A stretch of DNA of 64,000 nt from the NCBI RefSeq assembly GCF_000165835.1, contig NC_014640.1:4402001-4466000 (forward strand), read 5' to 3'. How positions within the stretch are numbered: the stretch's first letter is position 1; each line of letters starts with the position of its first letter. Origin of the DNA: Achromobacter xylosoxidans A8. GTDB lineage: Bacteria > Pseudomonadota > Gammaproteobacteria > Burkholderiales > Burkholderiaceae_B. This document shows, piece by piece, positions 20,401 to 29,071 of this stretch. Made by a program: the position numbers and the translations under genes. The notes beneath the pieces are model-generated. The model worked only from the letters and a program-made list of their open reading frames with translations, had not been told where the DNA came from and did not search any database.

Positions 20401-22606
20401 CGAAACGCCAGTAGTACTGGCGCTCTTCGCGGTACAGGCGCATCTGCGCCTGCGCCAGCGGCGCAATCTCGCCCTGGGCGTCCACGCGCAGCACTTCAAA
20501 ACTGGCAGGCGCGCCTTCGCGGGCCACGTCGCCGTCAAATTGCGGACGCACGGCGATCAGGCGGTCGGCGGGCCAGACGCTGCGCTCGATCGAGCGCACC
20601 ACCGGACGGCCGCCCGATTCGAGCAGGCTGGCCGATACGCGAACCTTCATCGGCGAACGCGTGCCGCCGGTGCGCGGGTCGACCTCGAGCTGGCCATGGC
20701 CCTTGTCGTCCAGGGCCGCTTCGGGCAATTCCTCGAAATGGCGGCGGCTATCGTCGGCCACGTCGCCGAAGATAAAGCCGGGCCATTGCTGGGGCAGCGC
20801 AAAACGGTCGCGCTTGACCTGGAAGCTGGAGAGCAGGCGGTTGCCGGCGGCGGGCGCGCCGTAGAGATAGTCGCCCTGCACGTCGATGGTCAGCGTTTCC
20901 TCCGGCGACAGCACTTCCTGGTCGGAGGTCAGCGCCATCTTCATGCGTTCGGGCAGGAATTCCTCGACCTGGAACTTCCAGGACGCGTCCGGCGCGCGCG
21001 ACGCGGGGTCCACGCGCAGTTCGAGCATCCAGGTACCGGTTTGCGCGTCCAGCGGCAGATCGATGCTGCGTTCGATGTAGCCGGGCAGATCTTTCTTGGG
21101 CTGCCACAGGGTGGTCAGCACCGTGCGGCCGTCGGGACGCTTGATGGTGGCGGTCAGGGGCGACGGCGCCAGCATGCGGCCGTCCAGGTCGCGCGGCAGG
21201 ACCGACACGTTGAAGGTTTCGCCGGGGCGGTACAGATTGCGGCCGGCGTAGACGAACAAGTTATTGGGGCGCGAAACGTGGCCGCCGGTGTCGAATTCCG
21301 ACAGGTCCAGGGCGGGTTCGCCCAGGGCCAGCACCGTCATTTCCTTGTCGCGCGAGGCGCGGATGACGCGCGCATTGGCGAAGCTGCCATCAAAGCGCAC
21401 ATGGCCCTGGCCATCGGCGGCGGCCTTGGCCAGCGACTTGCCGGCGCCGTCCACCAGTTCGAACACGGCGCCCGAGATGGCGGTGCCGCTCTTCAGCGAC
21501 ACGGAATAGGCTTCGATGCGGTCGCTGTAGCGGCGCGCGTGCAGGCCGATGTCGCTGACGTAGAAATACGTCACCTGGTATTCGTAACGGAAACGGCCGG
21601 GCTGGCTCATCACCGCGACATAGATGCCGGGTTCCTGCAGTTCCTTGATGCCTTCGACCGGCAGGAAGGTGACATGGCGGCGGTTGGGCTTGTCGTCGGT
21701 AACGAAACGGCCTTGATAGACGCTGGTCGTCAGCGAGTTCAGGCGGTCCAGATCCCAGTTGCTGACCGAGCCTTTCAGGCTGCGGTTGTCGGAATAGCGC
21801 CAGCCGTCCTCATCGTTGCCACCATCGTCTTCCTCATCGGCGGAGGCGCCGGTATTGCGGCCAATGCCCAGCACCGTGTCGAACAGTTCGGGCACGCGCT
21901 CCGGCGACACGCGCAGGAATTGCACGTCCACTTCGGACACGTTCACCGTGGCCACGGGCAGACCGCCGTTTTGGCCGGCCGGCAGCACCACGCCGCGGCT
22001 GGCGAAATAGAACGAAGGTGGCATGGCCTGCGTGCTCACCTCGCAATTCGAGGCTTCCGCCAGCTTGACCCCTGCGCCCGCGCCGGGCAGCCCGGCGCGC
22101 ACCGAAATCGCGTAGGAACGCTGCGGCTGCACGTAGGGGAAATAGACCATGCGGGGGTTGTCGCCGACCACCCAACTGCCCTTCAGGATCTTGCCTTTGG
22201 GCGCCGAGTCGCCCGGCCGTACCGAGGCAGGCTGATCGCCGCTGGTGGCGGACGATTCATGGTCCTGGTCGCTAGCCGTGCCCGTGTCGGTCACCTGCAG
22301 AAAGCTGTCCAGGTTGGACTTGGCGTCCACCGGCTGAGTGAAAGTCACCGCGAGCGCCAAGGTATCGTTGTACTGGCGCGGCTGGCAGGAAAGCGCCGCG
22401 AAGGGATCGGCCGCGCCGACCACCGCGCTGGCGGGCAACGCCGGTTTGGCGTCGCCACCCGTCGGAGCCGCAGGCTGCGACACGACGGCTGGCGCCGGGT
22501 TGGCGGGCTGACGCTCCTTGCCCATCCACCAGCCCACGCCGATGGCGCCGGCCAATACCACGACCCCGGCTGTCGCCAGCCAGGCCTTGCTGATCTTTCC
22601 ACTCAC
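17405..22606 (-). CDS. Bacterial alpha-2-macroglobulin (YfhM-like, thioester type)
   Basis: A protease-trapping periplasmic protein of about 1733 residues. The intact thioester motif CTEQ (Cys1232, within YPYGCTEQ) would covalently capture attacking proteases. MG1/MG2 domains precede a bait region and a terpenoid-cyclase-like helical domain after the thioester. A GTG at 22606 is chosen because GGGAG lies seven bases before it; a GTG at 22624 has no ribosome site. The N-terminus (AWLATAGVVVLAGAIGVGWW) is a membrane anchor with no lipobox cysteine, unlike the lipoprotein YfhM of E. coli. It is coupled to pbpC by a 46-base overlap. Confidence 0.92.
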   Translation of the reverse strand: MSGKISKAWLATAGVVVLAGAIGVGWWMGKERQPANPAPAVVSQPAAPTGGDAKPALPASAVVGAADPFAALSCQPRQYNDTLALAVTFTQPVDAKSNLDSFLQVTDTGTASDQDHESSATSGDQPASVRPGDSAPKGKILKGSWVVGDNPRMVYFPYVQPQRSYAISVRAGLPGAGAGVKLAEASNCEVSTQAMPPSFYFASRGVVLPAGQNGGLPVATVNVSEVDVQFLRVSPERVPELFDTVLGIGRNTGASADEEDDGGNDEDGWRYSDNRSLKGSVSNWDLDRLNSLTTSVYQGRFVTDDKPNRRHVTFLPVEGIKELQEPGIYVAVMSQPGRFRYEYQVTYFYVSDIGLHARRYSDRIEAYSVSLKSGTAISGAVFELVDGAGKSLAKAAADGQGHVRFDGSFANARVIRASRDKEMTVLALGEPALDLSEFDTGGHVSRPNNLFVYAGRNLYRPGETFNVSVLPRDLDGRMLAPSPLTATIKRPDGRTVLTTLWQPKKDLPGYIERSIDLPLDAQTGTWMLELRVDPASRAPDASWKFQVEEFLPERMKMALTSDQEVLSPEETLTIDVQGDYLYGAPAAGNRLLSSFQVKRDRFALPQQWPGFIFGDVADDSRRHFEELPEAALDDKGHGQLEVDPRTGGTRSPMKVRVSASLLESGGRPVVRSIERSVWPADRLIAVRPQFDGDVAREGAPASFEVLRVDAQGEIAPLAQAQMRLYREERQYYWRFDDQRGWNSGYTETDELLDSREIALNDRAQLTVPVKWGRYRLEIADPETGQTLRYRFYAGWNAQDADSMGNRPDRVQMKLEGVPAKPGDTVKLTLTPPHDGQALITVEGDRMLWSTWVAVKATGTQVEIPVDKSWKRHDLYIAAAVFRPGSEGDRVTPARALGLTFLPIASGDRKLDVKLTAPPKAVPETKATVRVKVDGAQGKQATVTLSAVDVGILNINQYKTPDPLDYFFGKHRYAPELLDMYGKLIEKMDGTKGKLKWGGDAAMRGDSKSLPKKVKLVDLFSGPVTLNEQGEADIPLDLPDLNGTLRLMAVAFTPDNYGSTDTEMVVAAPIVAELNTPRFITPGDQAAIALDLTNMSGAEQKVTVKLEALDPLGIVDGVKTVTLKDKQRTTLRFTATTTGSYGLGLMRLTVDGQGGGKPVHIVRESVLQVQPAYAAERQVRRLRVGPGEANAPQASWVASYYPDSTTVSMTVSNRPPINVNRLVEGLLNYPYGCTEQTISATLPWVMLDEEAAKQFGLKPRTKAERDAKVAGAIGRLAGMRNAVGSYNLWSSSSSRDVWLTAYAVGFLQDARDNGFEVPEASLDRSRQWLLEQVQQSSGAFGTWSANLKRNLESGRYDANDASILREDHRRFAGLATAALALARDKKAPLSTVRQLYDNYQERARSPLPLIQLAAAFKLMGDEGRMKSALDQAMAREYGLNARRNSGYYDDWLGDYGSSVRDYALAYAIANKYELRHERLENLLTQLASRLGNRSYLSTQEQMALLLTARALGGDKSTPWSATLTVNGVSKPLVGGKSDQSVSLSAADLAGTQLLNTGSQALFVEYDIQGSPTATPAPRSDIIQLKRGWYRPDGRPWDGGSLQTGDMLVVWVQASANQNIPDGLLVDRVPAGFEVENLNLSQSPEMQEWTIGGRRVAEAMSDPNIKHREFRDDRYVAAVSLGRGKVDVFYLVRVVTPGRYAVPSTVAEDMYRPEIRGVGEQWSTVEIRDRGAKRP

Positions 22607-22767
22607 GGTAAATCTCCCGCTCACTCAAATATTCAGACGCACCGCCCCTTAGCGGCGGAGCTGCCGACCTGATCATTCCGCGCGCTTCTCGGGTACGCGG
22701 ATACTGCATTTCAAAATAACCGGACAACACAACGCCGCCATGACAGGCGGCGCATCAAATGCTGGGT

Positions 22768-23082
22768 TCAGACGGGTTCCATCACGCATTGCAGAGGGTG
22801 CTGGCGCGCCCGCGCGTACTGGGCCACTTGCGCGATGCGCGTCGCGGCGAGGTCGCGGGGATATACCCCGCAAACACCACGCCCTTCGTGATGCACCTGC
22901 AACATGATCCTCGTCGCCTCTTCGTGATTCTTATTGAAGAACTTTTGCAGTACTTTCACGACGAATTCCATCGGGGTGTAGTCGTCGTTCAGCAGCAGGA
23001 CCTGATACATCGGAGGCGGCGCGGCGCGCGCCGGAGCCTTCTCGACGGCCAAATCATGCTGGGTATCCAAGGTAGAACTCAT
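22768..23082 (-). CDS. clpS: ClpS, N-degron adaptor for ClpAP
   Basis: The 104-residue adaptor delivers N-end-rule substrates to ClpA. After a flexible N-terminal tail, the core shows the substrate pocket residues in [16 protein letters not shown] and the conserved His in MLQVHHEG. The tail of about 25 residues is needed in the family for ClpA engagement. The gene lies upstream of the macroglobulin gene on the same strand and is divergent from the cold-shock gene. Its usual partner clpA is displaced. Confidence 0.96.
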   Translation of the reverse strand: MSSTLDTQHDLAVEKAPARAAPPPMYQVLLLNDDYTPMEFVVKVLQKFFNKNHEEATRIMLQVHHEGRGVCGVYPRDLAATRIAQVAQYARARQHPLQCVMEPV

Positions 23083-23164
23083 AGGGCCGCTATTCTATTT
23101 AAACTGGGGACGGCTAGCGTGCAACTTACGGAAAATTACACGTAGAAATGCGTAGTTTCCATAC

Positions 23165-23194
23165 TTGACGCCGCAAAGAAAAGCGGCGCATTAT
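23165..23194 (+). promoter_or_regulatory. Candidate promoter of the cold-shock gene
   Basis: TTGACG at 23165-23170 and CATTAT at 23189-23194 are 18 bases apart. The spacer contains the inverted repeat GCCGC/GCGGC. From here to the ATG at 23308 there would be a leader of about 105 bases, in keeping with the long structured leaders of csp messages. The elements are imperfect. Confidence 0.4.
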
Positions 23195-23307
23195 CCACGC
23201 ATTCTGGGGTTTTCAACTCATCGAAAATCTGCCAGGAAGCCGGAGGGGGGACAGGGGTCTAGGCCGCGATGCCCTTCGTCAACATACGATTCAATGAGGC
23301 AGTCCGC

Positions 23308-23553
23308 ATGTCTGATACGACCGCAACCGCCGTCCAAGGGGACAATCCCAAATCGACGGGCACCGTCAAATGGTTCAACGATGCAAAGGGGTTTGGCTTC
23401 ATTACGCCCGACGACGGCGGTGAAGATCTGTTCGCCCATTTTTCGTCCATCCAGATGAATGGTTTTAAAACCCTGAAGGAAGGCCAGAAAGTCGCCTTCG
23501 AGATTATTCAGGGGCCCAAAGGCAAACAGGCGCTTAATATCACGGCTGCCTGA
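23308..23553 (+). CDS. Cold-shock protein (CspA family)
   Basis: An 81-residue single cold-shock domain that binds single-stranded nucleic acid. RNP1 is KGFGFI and RNP2 is DLFAHFSS; the typical start [14 protein letters not shown] follows a 14-residue N-terminal extension. The ATG at 23308 has GAGG eight bases before it; an earlier in-frame ATG at 23269 lacks one. A strong terminator follows at 23595. Paralogues are common, so I give no number or letter. Confidence 0.93.
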   Translation: MSDTTATAVQGDNPKSTGTVKWFNDAKGFGFITPDDGGEDLFAHFSSIQMNGFKTLKEGQKVAFEIIQGPKGKQALNITAA

Positions 23554-23594
23554 GTTACCCTTAAAGCGCAACGGTAAGGTTGCGCCATTATTCA

Positions 23595-23627
23595 GGCGGG
23601 GCTTTCGAGCCCCGCCTTGTTATTTTT
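23595..23627 (+). terminator. Terminator after the cold-shock gene
   Basis: The perfect arms GGCGGGGC (23595-23602) and GCCCCGCC (23609-23616) enclose a six-base loop and are followed by a T-rich tail to 23627. It also shows that the downstream frame does not start before this point. Confidence 0.9.
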
Positions 23628-23645
23628 CATTCATTGCGCCAGGTC

Positions 23646-24161
23646 ATGCCCAAGAACGCCGTTTTAATTCCTGTCAGCCTCACGTTGTTCAAGACAGCGT
23701 TCTTCAGAAACCTCCTGCCGAAAGCCCTGGCCCCCGCCCTCGCCGCCATCGCGATGGCCCTGCCCGCAGCGGCTGGCGCGCAGCAGACTGGCCCGCAAGC
23801 GCCTCTGCCCACCACCCAGCTATCGGCTGGCATCCATATTATCCGCGCAGAAGTCGCCAACACGGAAGCGACCCGCCGCGACGGCCTGATGTTCCGCAAG
23901 GAGCTGCCCGGCAACGACGGCATGCTGTTCGTGTTCGAACAGCCCGACGTGCAGTGCTTCTGGATGCGCAACACCCTCCTGCCGCTCTCGATTGCCTTTA
24001 TCGCCGACGACGGCACGATCGTCAACATCGAGGACATGGCGCCACAGACCGAAGATCCGCATTGCGCCAAGAAGCCGGTGCGCTACGCCCTGGAAATGGC
24101 CCAGGGCTGGTTCGAGCAGCACGGCATCAAGGCCGGCAAGAAGCTGGACGGCCTGCCCTGA
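23646..24161 (+). CDS. DUF192 secreted protein
   Basis: A 171-residue exported protein. A basic start and a hydrophobic stretch (ALAPALAAIAMALPAAAGAQQ) form a signal peptide. The DUF192 core shows IRAEVANTEATRRDGLMFRKELPGNDG (quoted in part), then FWMRNTLLPLSIAF and IVNIEDM. The biochemical role of DUF192 is not established. The ATG at 23646 is preferred since an upstream frame would run through a terminator hairpin, although the ribosome site (AGG) is poor. Confidence 0.85.
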   Translation: MPKNAVLIPVSLTLFKTAFFRNLLPKALAPALAAIAMALPAAAGAQQTGPQAPLPTTQLSAGIHIIRAEVANTEATRRDGLMFRKELPGNDGMLFVFEQPDVQCFWMRNTLLPLSIAFIADDGTIVNIEDMAPQTEDPHCAKKPVRYALEMAQGWFEQHGIKAGKKLDGLP

Positions 24162-24182
24162 AACAGCCCGCCGGCAGATATG

Positions 24183-24210
24183 AAAAGGGAGCCCTCGAGG
24201 CTCCCTTTTC
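24183..24210. terminator. Bidirectional terminator between DUF192 gene and thiolase
   Basis: AAAAGGGAGCC (24183-24193) pairs with GGCTCCCTTTT (24199-24209) around a five-base loop. A-runs and T-runs on both sides let it serve the convergent genes on both strands. Confidence 0.9.
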
Positions 24211-24255
24211 GTTCCAGCACGCATGGGCCGCAGGCGGCCCAAACGTGCCCGGCGA

Positions 24256-25461
24256 TTACACGCGCTCGATAATCAGCGCGATGCCCTGGCCCACGCCGAT
24301 GCACATGGTGCACAGCGCATAGCGACCACCGGTGCGGTGCAGCTGGTTGATCGCGGTGGTGGCCAGGCGTGCGCCGCTGGCGCCCAGCGGATGGCCCAGG
24401 GCGATGGCGCCGCCGTTGGGGTTCACGCGCGGGTCGTTGTCGGCAATACCCAGCTGGCGCAGCACGGCCAGGCCCTGGGCGGCAAACGCCTCATTCAGCT
24501 CGATGACGTCCATCTGCTCGAGCGTCAGGCCGGTCTGGGCCAGCACCTTCAGCGTGGCGGGCGCCGGGCCGATACCCATGATGCGCGGCGCGACGCCGGC
24601 CGTGGCCATGCCGACCACGCGGGCGCGCGGGGTCAGGCCGTGACAAGCGGCAGCCTTTTCATCGGCCAGCAACAGCGCGGCAGCGCCGTCGTTGACGCCC
24701 GAGGCATTGCCGGCGGTGACGGTGCCGCCTTCACGAACCACGCCCTTCAGCTTGGCCAGCGATTCCAGCGTGGTTTCACGCGGGTGCTCGTCCTTGCTGA
24801 CGACGATGGGATCGCCCTTTTTCTGGGCGATCGACACGGGCACGATCTCGGCGTCGAAGAAGCCTTCTTTTTGCGCGCGCGCGGTCTTCTGCTGGCTGGC
24901 CAGCGCGAACAGGTCCTGGTCTTCGCGGCTGATCTTGAAATCGTCGGCGACGTTCTCGGCCGTTTCGGGCATCGAGTCCACGCCGTATTGCGCCTTCATC
25001 AGCTTGTTGATGAAGCGCCAGCCAATGGTGGTGTCGTAGATCGCGGCGCTGCGCGAAAAGGCGCTGTCGGCCTTGCCCATGACGAACGGCGCGCGGCTCA
25101 TGCTTTCCACGCCGCCGGCCAGCATCAAGCCGGCTTCGCCGGCGCGGATGGCGCGGGCGGCGCCGCCGATGGCGTCCAGGCCCGAACCGCACAGGCGGTT
25201 GACGGTGGCGCCGGGCACTTCGATCGGCAGACCGGCCAGCAGCGTAGCCATGCGGGCCACGTTGCGGTTGTCTTCACCCGCCTGGTTGGCGCAGCCCATG
25301 ATGGCGTCGTCCAGTTCTTCCCAGCGCACGCCGGGATTGCGCGCCACCAGCGCCTTGATGGCTACGGCGGCAAGATCATCGGGGCGCACGGAAGCCAGCG
25401 CGCCGCCGTAGCGGCCGAAGGGGGTGCGGATCGCGTCACAAATAAAAGCATGCACGGTCAT
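24256..25461 (-). CDS. Thiolase, 3-oxoadipyl-CoA thiolase type
   Basis: A 401-residue degradative thiolase that cleaves a 3-oxoacyl-CoA with CoA. The acyl-carrying Cys91 sits in VNRLCGSGLDAI, the His in GGAIALGHPLGASGARL, and the second Cys in CTMCIGVGQG. The stretch LMKAQYGVDSMPETAENV is typical of the beta-ketoadipyl-CoA thiolases PcaF and PaaJ, so succinyl-CoA and acetyl-CoA are the probable products. No other pca or paa gene is next to it, so the pathway is inferred. The ATG at 25461 matches the family start MTVHAFICDAIRTP. Confidence 0.88.
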   Translation of the reverse strand: MTVHAFICDAIRTPFGRYGGALASVRPDDLAAVAIKALVARNPGVRWEELDDAIMGCANQAGEDNRNVARMATLLAGLPIEVPGATVNRLCGSGLDAIGGAARAIRAGEAGLMLAGGVESMSRAPFVMGKADSAFSRSAAIYDTTIGWRFINKLMKAQYGVDSMPETAENVADDFKISREDQDLFALASQQKTARAQKEGFFDAEIVPVSIAQKKGDPIVVSKDEHPRETTLESLAKLKGVVREGGTVTAGNASGVNDGAAALLLADEKAAACHGLTPRARVVGMATAGVAPRIMGIGPAPATLKVLAQTGLTLEQMDVIELNEAFAAQGLAVLRQLGIADNDPRVNPNGGAIALGHPLGASGARLATTAINQLHRTGGRYALCTMCIGVGQGIALIIERV

Positions 25462-25635
25462 GGGAAGCTCGAAGTAAGTGAGAAAAAATCCGGATCGGCC
25501 GATCTTAACGCAGCGCTTTCGCGCCAAGTTGGTGCACCTGTGGGATGTCCGCTGCACGGACAGTGTCCAATGGCTGTTCACCCAAACGGTGCGCGCGGCG
25601 AGCCCTGCGCCGGGACGCGGGCCCGGGTTTTGAAC

Positions 25636-27030
25636 TCAGGCCGCCGGCGGCCTGGCGGCGCGCGCCGTGTCCACGATGGCCTGCCGGCGGAAGCGTCCGG
25701 CGGCCAGATGATAGAAGGGTTGCGGGCAGAACTGGCGCGACACGCCCGAGGCCAGCAAGGATCCCACCAACAGCCAGAACAGCATGGGCTGGCTGCCCGT
25801 CATTTCCATCACCACCACGCTGGCGGTCAGGGGCGCCTGGGTCGCGGCGGCCAGGAAGGCTGCCATCGAAATCAGCACCAGCACGCGGTGATCCACGCCA
25901 TCTCCCGCCAGTTGCCAGATGTGATGGCCGATGCCCGCGCCCGTGGTCAGGGCGGGCGTGAAAATGCCGCCAGGTATGCCGGCCCAATAAGACGCGACCG
26001 TGGCGGCCAGCTTGGCCAGGCCGAAACTGGCCGGCGCCGCGTCCTTCCCCGACAGCAGGTCCGCCGCCACGCCATACCCCGTGCCGTAAACGCTGCCCGC
26101 CGTGGACAGGCCGATGACGGCAAGGATCAAGCCCATGATGAAGGCCGTCCAGATCGGATGCGCGCGGATCCAGGCACGCCAGGACTGCGGCGCGCTGCCG
26201 GCCGCCCCCTTGCCGAGCAGACGGGCGAATATGCCGCCCAGCGCGCCGTTGAGCGCCGCGCAAATGACGACCCACATCACCATGCCATGGGCCAGCGGCG
26301 CGCCGCCGAAGACGCCGAAGTAAGGGTTGTTGCCGACCACGGCCACGACCAGGAAGCCCGAGGCCAGCACCCCGATCAGCACCAGCCGCTGCCAGCGCAG
26401 CACGGTGCCCCGTCCCAGTTCCTCGATGGCGAAGATAACGCCGGCCAGCGGCGCGTTGAAGGCGGCGGCCAGGCCACCCGCAGCGCCGGCGGCGATCAAT
26501 TCATTGGCGTGGAAGCCGCGCAGTTGCACGCCGCGGCGCTTCCAGAAGTCGCCCCAGGCCAGCATGAGGGCGGCGCCCACCTGCACCGACGGCCCTTCGC
26601 GGCCGATCGACGCGCCGGCCAGCATGCCGAAGAATGCGAGGGGAATTTTCCAGAGGGTCTGCCCCAACGCCACCAGGCTGTTCTGGCTGGGACCCGGCGG
26701 CAGCGACAAGGCGCCGATGACCTGGGGAATGCCGCTACCGGAGGCGTTGGGCGCAAAACGCAAGGTCAGCCAGCGCAAGGCAGCCAGGCTCAGGGGCAGG
26801 ACCAGCAAGGCCAGCCAACCGTTGTAGGCCACCCACTCGCGATTCCATTCCAGCGCCTTGTCGGCCAAATAGGCAAAGCCCAGCGACATCAGCGCCACCA
26901 GACCGGCGCCTCCCAGCAGCAGCCCCATCTGCACGCTCTTGCGCGACAGGCGGTTGATCTGGCGCACCTTGCGATGCGCCCACCGGCGCGGGCCGGCCAG
27001 CAGCCGGCGTAGGGGGTCGGGCAGGTTCAT
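25636..27030 (-). CDS. ClC-type chloride channel / H+ antiporter
   Basis: A 464-residue polytopic membrane protein. Anion-selectivity motifs are present in order: GSGIP (98-102), GREGPS with gating Glu145, GIFTP and a late Tyr in QPFYHLAA. The intracellular proton glutamate (Glu203 in AIEELG) is also conserved, which indicates Cl-/H+ exchange rather than a passive channel. No C-terminal CBS domain is seen. It lies 72 bases downstream of the chemoreceptor start side with no evident link between them. Confidence 0.92.
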   Translation of the reverse strand: MNLPDPLRRLLAGPRRWAHRKVRQINRLSRKSVQMGLLLGGAGLVALMSLGFAYLADKALEWNREWVAYNGWLALLVLPLSLAALRWLTLRFAPNASGSGIPQVIGALSLPPGPSQNSLVALGQTLWKIPLAFFGMLAGASIGREGPSVQVGAALMLAWGDFWKRRGVQLRGFHANELIAAGAAGGLAAAFNAPLAGVIFAIEELGRGTVLRWQRLVLIGVLASGFLVVAVVGNNPYFGVFGGAPLAHGMVMWVVICAALNGALGGIFARLLGKGAAGSAPQSWRAWIRAHPIWTAFIMGLILAVIGLSTAGSVYGTGYGVAADLLSGKDAAPASFGLAKLAATVASYWAGIPGGIFTPALTTGAGIGHHIWQLAGDGVDHRVLVLISMAAFLAAATQAPLTASVVVMEMTGSQPMLFWLLVGSLLASGVSRQFCPQPFYHLAAGRFRRQAIVDTARAARPPAA

Positions 27031-27102
27031 GGGCAAAAGCCGGCGCGGTTGAAAGTGGCTAACCTTACCACTCCCACCTGACCGGCAGCCCACAGCGCGA
27101 GA

Positions 27103-28794
27103 TCAGAACGTCGACCAGTCGTCGTCCGAACCTTGCGCCAGCGACGGACGCGCCGCAGGCGCCGCCGCCTTGCGCGGCGTGGCGGGCACGGCCTGCACCA
27201 GGCGGACCTGGGCTTCGCGCGCCGAGCCGCCACCCGCTTCCACCTTGAAGCGGCGCACTTCCTGGGCCAGCCGGGTGGCTTGCTCCTGCATGCTGGCGGC
27301 CGCGGCGGCCGCCTCTTCCACCAGCGCGGCGTTCTGCTGGGTCACGGTGTCCATCTGCGCCACAGCCTGATTGACCTGGCCGATGCCGGCGGACTGCTCT
27401 TCCGAGGCGCTGGCAATCTCGCGCACCAGCGTGGCGACCTGACGCACGCTGTCCACCACCTCGCGCATGGTGCGGCCGGCCTCGTCGACCTGGCGCGTGC
27501 CGCCCTCGACGCGCGTGACCGACTCGTCGATCAAGGCCTTGATCTCCTTCGCGGCCACCGCCGAACGCTGCGCCAACGTGCGCACCTCGCCCGCCACCAC
27601 CGCAAAGCCGCGGCCCTGCTCGCCCGCGCGCGCCGCTTCCACCGCGGCGTTGAGCGCCAGGATGTTGGTCTGGAAGGCAATGCCGTCGATCACGCCGGTG
27701 ATGTCGGCGATGCGACGCGAACTGTCGGAGATCGCGCTCATGGTCTGGACCACGCCGTCCACCACTTCGCCGCCACGCACCGCCACGCTGGACGCCTGGT
27801 TGACCAGGCGGTCCGCTTCGCTGGCGTTGTTGGCGTTCTGCTGCACGGTGCTGGTCAACTGCTCCATCGACGCCGCGGTTTCCTCCAGCGACGAAGCCTG
27901 TTCCTCGGTGCGCTGCGACAGATCGGCGTTGCCCTGGGCGATCTGCGAGGATGCCGAAGCAATGCTCTCGCAACCGTCGCGCACGTCCTTCACGATGCGC
28001 GCCAGGCTTTCGTTCATGGTCTTGAGCGCGCCCATCAGGTCGCCGGTTTCGTCGCGCGTGGCGACCTGGATGTCGGTCGTCAGGTCGCCCGCCGCCACCT
28101 GGCGCGCGGCCGTCACGGCGTGTTCCAGCGGACGCACGATGCCGCGCGTCACCAGCCAGCCCAGCAGCATGCCGACCGCCACGCCGATCACGGCCAGGGC
28201 GAGCATGAGCGCGCGCAGATTTTCGTAGAGATCCGTGCCGTTCTGCACGCTTTGCGCGGCGACGGTTTCCTTGATCTTCGCCAGGCTGGTCATCAGATCG
28301 TCCAGCTTCTGCGACGAGGCGATCACGCGAGCTTCGACCTCGGCCACGCGCGGATCGGCCTGGGTCAATGGCCGGGCCTGGGCGGCGGCGAAAAACGCGG
28401 CGGACTCGCTCTTCCAGACCTGTTCGGTCTCGGCGAACTGCGCCAGCAGACGCTTGCCATCTTCCGAATAGAAATTGGCCGCGGCCTTTTCACGCAGCTT
28501 GTCCATCTGCGCGACGGCGTCGTCGAACTGCTTGCGCAGCGCCTGGCGCTCCTTTTCCGTGGACGCGGCCAGGTAGCCATTGCGGGCGCGGCCCGCATAG
28601 ATCAGATTGATATTGGCTTCCTTGACGTCCGAGATGCCGCGCAGCTCGGTGTCGTAAAGCCGGTCGTTCATTTCATTGATGCGCGCCAGGCCCCAAACTC
28701 CGAAGCCCCCGATCGCACCGCCTATCACCGCCACCAGCAAAAACGCGCCCGACAGGCGCGCGCCGATGCGCAAACCCGAAAAAAACCGCAACAT
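27103..28794 (-). CDS. Methyl-accepting chemotaxis protein
   Basis: A 563-residue chemoreceptor: TM1 (about 10-30), a periplasmic four-helix-type sensor of about 150 residues, TM2 near 185-205, HAMP, and the kinase-control tip with [20 protein letters not shown] (quoted in part). The C-terminus ends DDWSTF, close to the CheR-tethering pentapeptide of enteric receptors (NWETF). The ATG at 28794 follows a GGGAAGGGAAG ribosome site and is preferred over one eight codons earlier. The ligand is unknown and no other che gene is nearby. Confidence 0.92.
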   Translation of the reverse strand: MLRFFSGLRIGARLSGAFLLVAVIGGAIGGFGVWGLARINEMNDRLYDTELRGISDVKEANINLIYAGRARNGYLAASTEKERQALRKQFDDAVAQMDKLREKAAANFYSEDGKRLLAQFAETEQVWKSESAAFFAAAQARPLTQADPRVAEVEARVIASSQKLDDLMTSLAKIKETVAAQSVQNGTDLYENLRALMLALAVIGVAVGMLLGWLVTRGIVRPLEHAVTAARQVAAGDLTTDIQVATRDETGDLMGALKTMNESLARIVKDVRDGCESIASASSQIAQGNADLSQRTEEQASSLEETAASMEQLTSTVQQNANNASEADRLVNQASSVAVRGGEVVDGVVQTMSAISDSSRRIADITGVIDGIAFQTNILALNAAVEAARAGEQGRGFAVVAGEVRTLAQRSAVAAKEIKALIDESVTRVEGGTRQVDEAGRTMREVVDSVRQVATLVREIASASEEQSAGIGQVNQAVAQMDTVTQQNAALVEEAAAAAASMQEQATRLAQEVRRFKVEAGGGSAREAQVRLVQAVPATPRKAAAPAARPSLAQGSDDDWSTF

Positions 28795-28993
28795 GCTTCC
28801 CTTCCCTGTAGTTACCACGGTTTATGGCGGGCATGCCGCAGCCGTGGACCCCGTGGTTCAGTCGCCGACCGGGGCCAACGATAGTGGTTGCCAAACCTAG
28901 GGATAACCCGGAAGAAAAGCCGGTTTGTTCTTTATTTCCCCGCAATGGATTCGACAATCGACAGGGATTTCGCAAACTGAATTTTTACTGAAC

Positions 28994-29024
28994 AAAAAGA
29001 AAACCCCAGGCTTGCGCGAGGGGT
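28994..29024 (-). terminator. Probable sodB terminator
   Basis: On the minus strand, ACCCC (29020-29024) pairs with GGGGT (29003-29007) and is followed by TTTTCTTTTTG. It lies about 50 bases after the sodB stop. The stem is short with a long loop, so strength is uncertain. Confidence 0.6.
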
Positions 29025-29071
29025 CTGTTCAGGGTCGCGGCGCAATGCCGCGGCAGGCCTGGCTTTGCCGG

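Noticed and set aside
17450..22672. A 1740-codon open frame antisense to the macroglobulin gene
   Set aside because: Its length comes from GC-biased third positions of the real gene. The translation is His/Arg/Ala-rich with no motif or ribosome site.
24223..27012. A 929-codon open frame antisense to thiolase and ClC
   Set aside because: It runs through two unrelated genes and a terminator, with low-complexity Gln/Gly/Arg/His composition.
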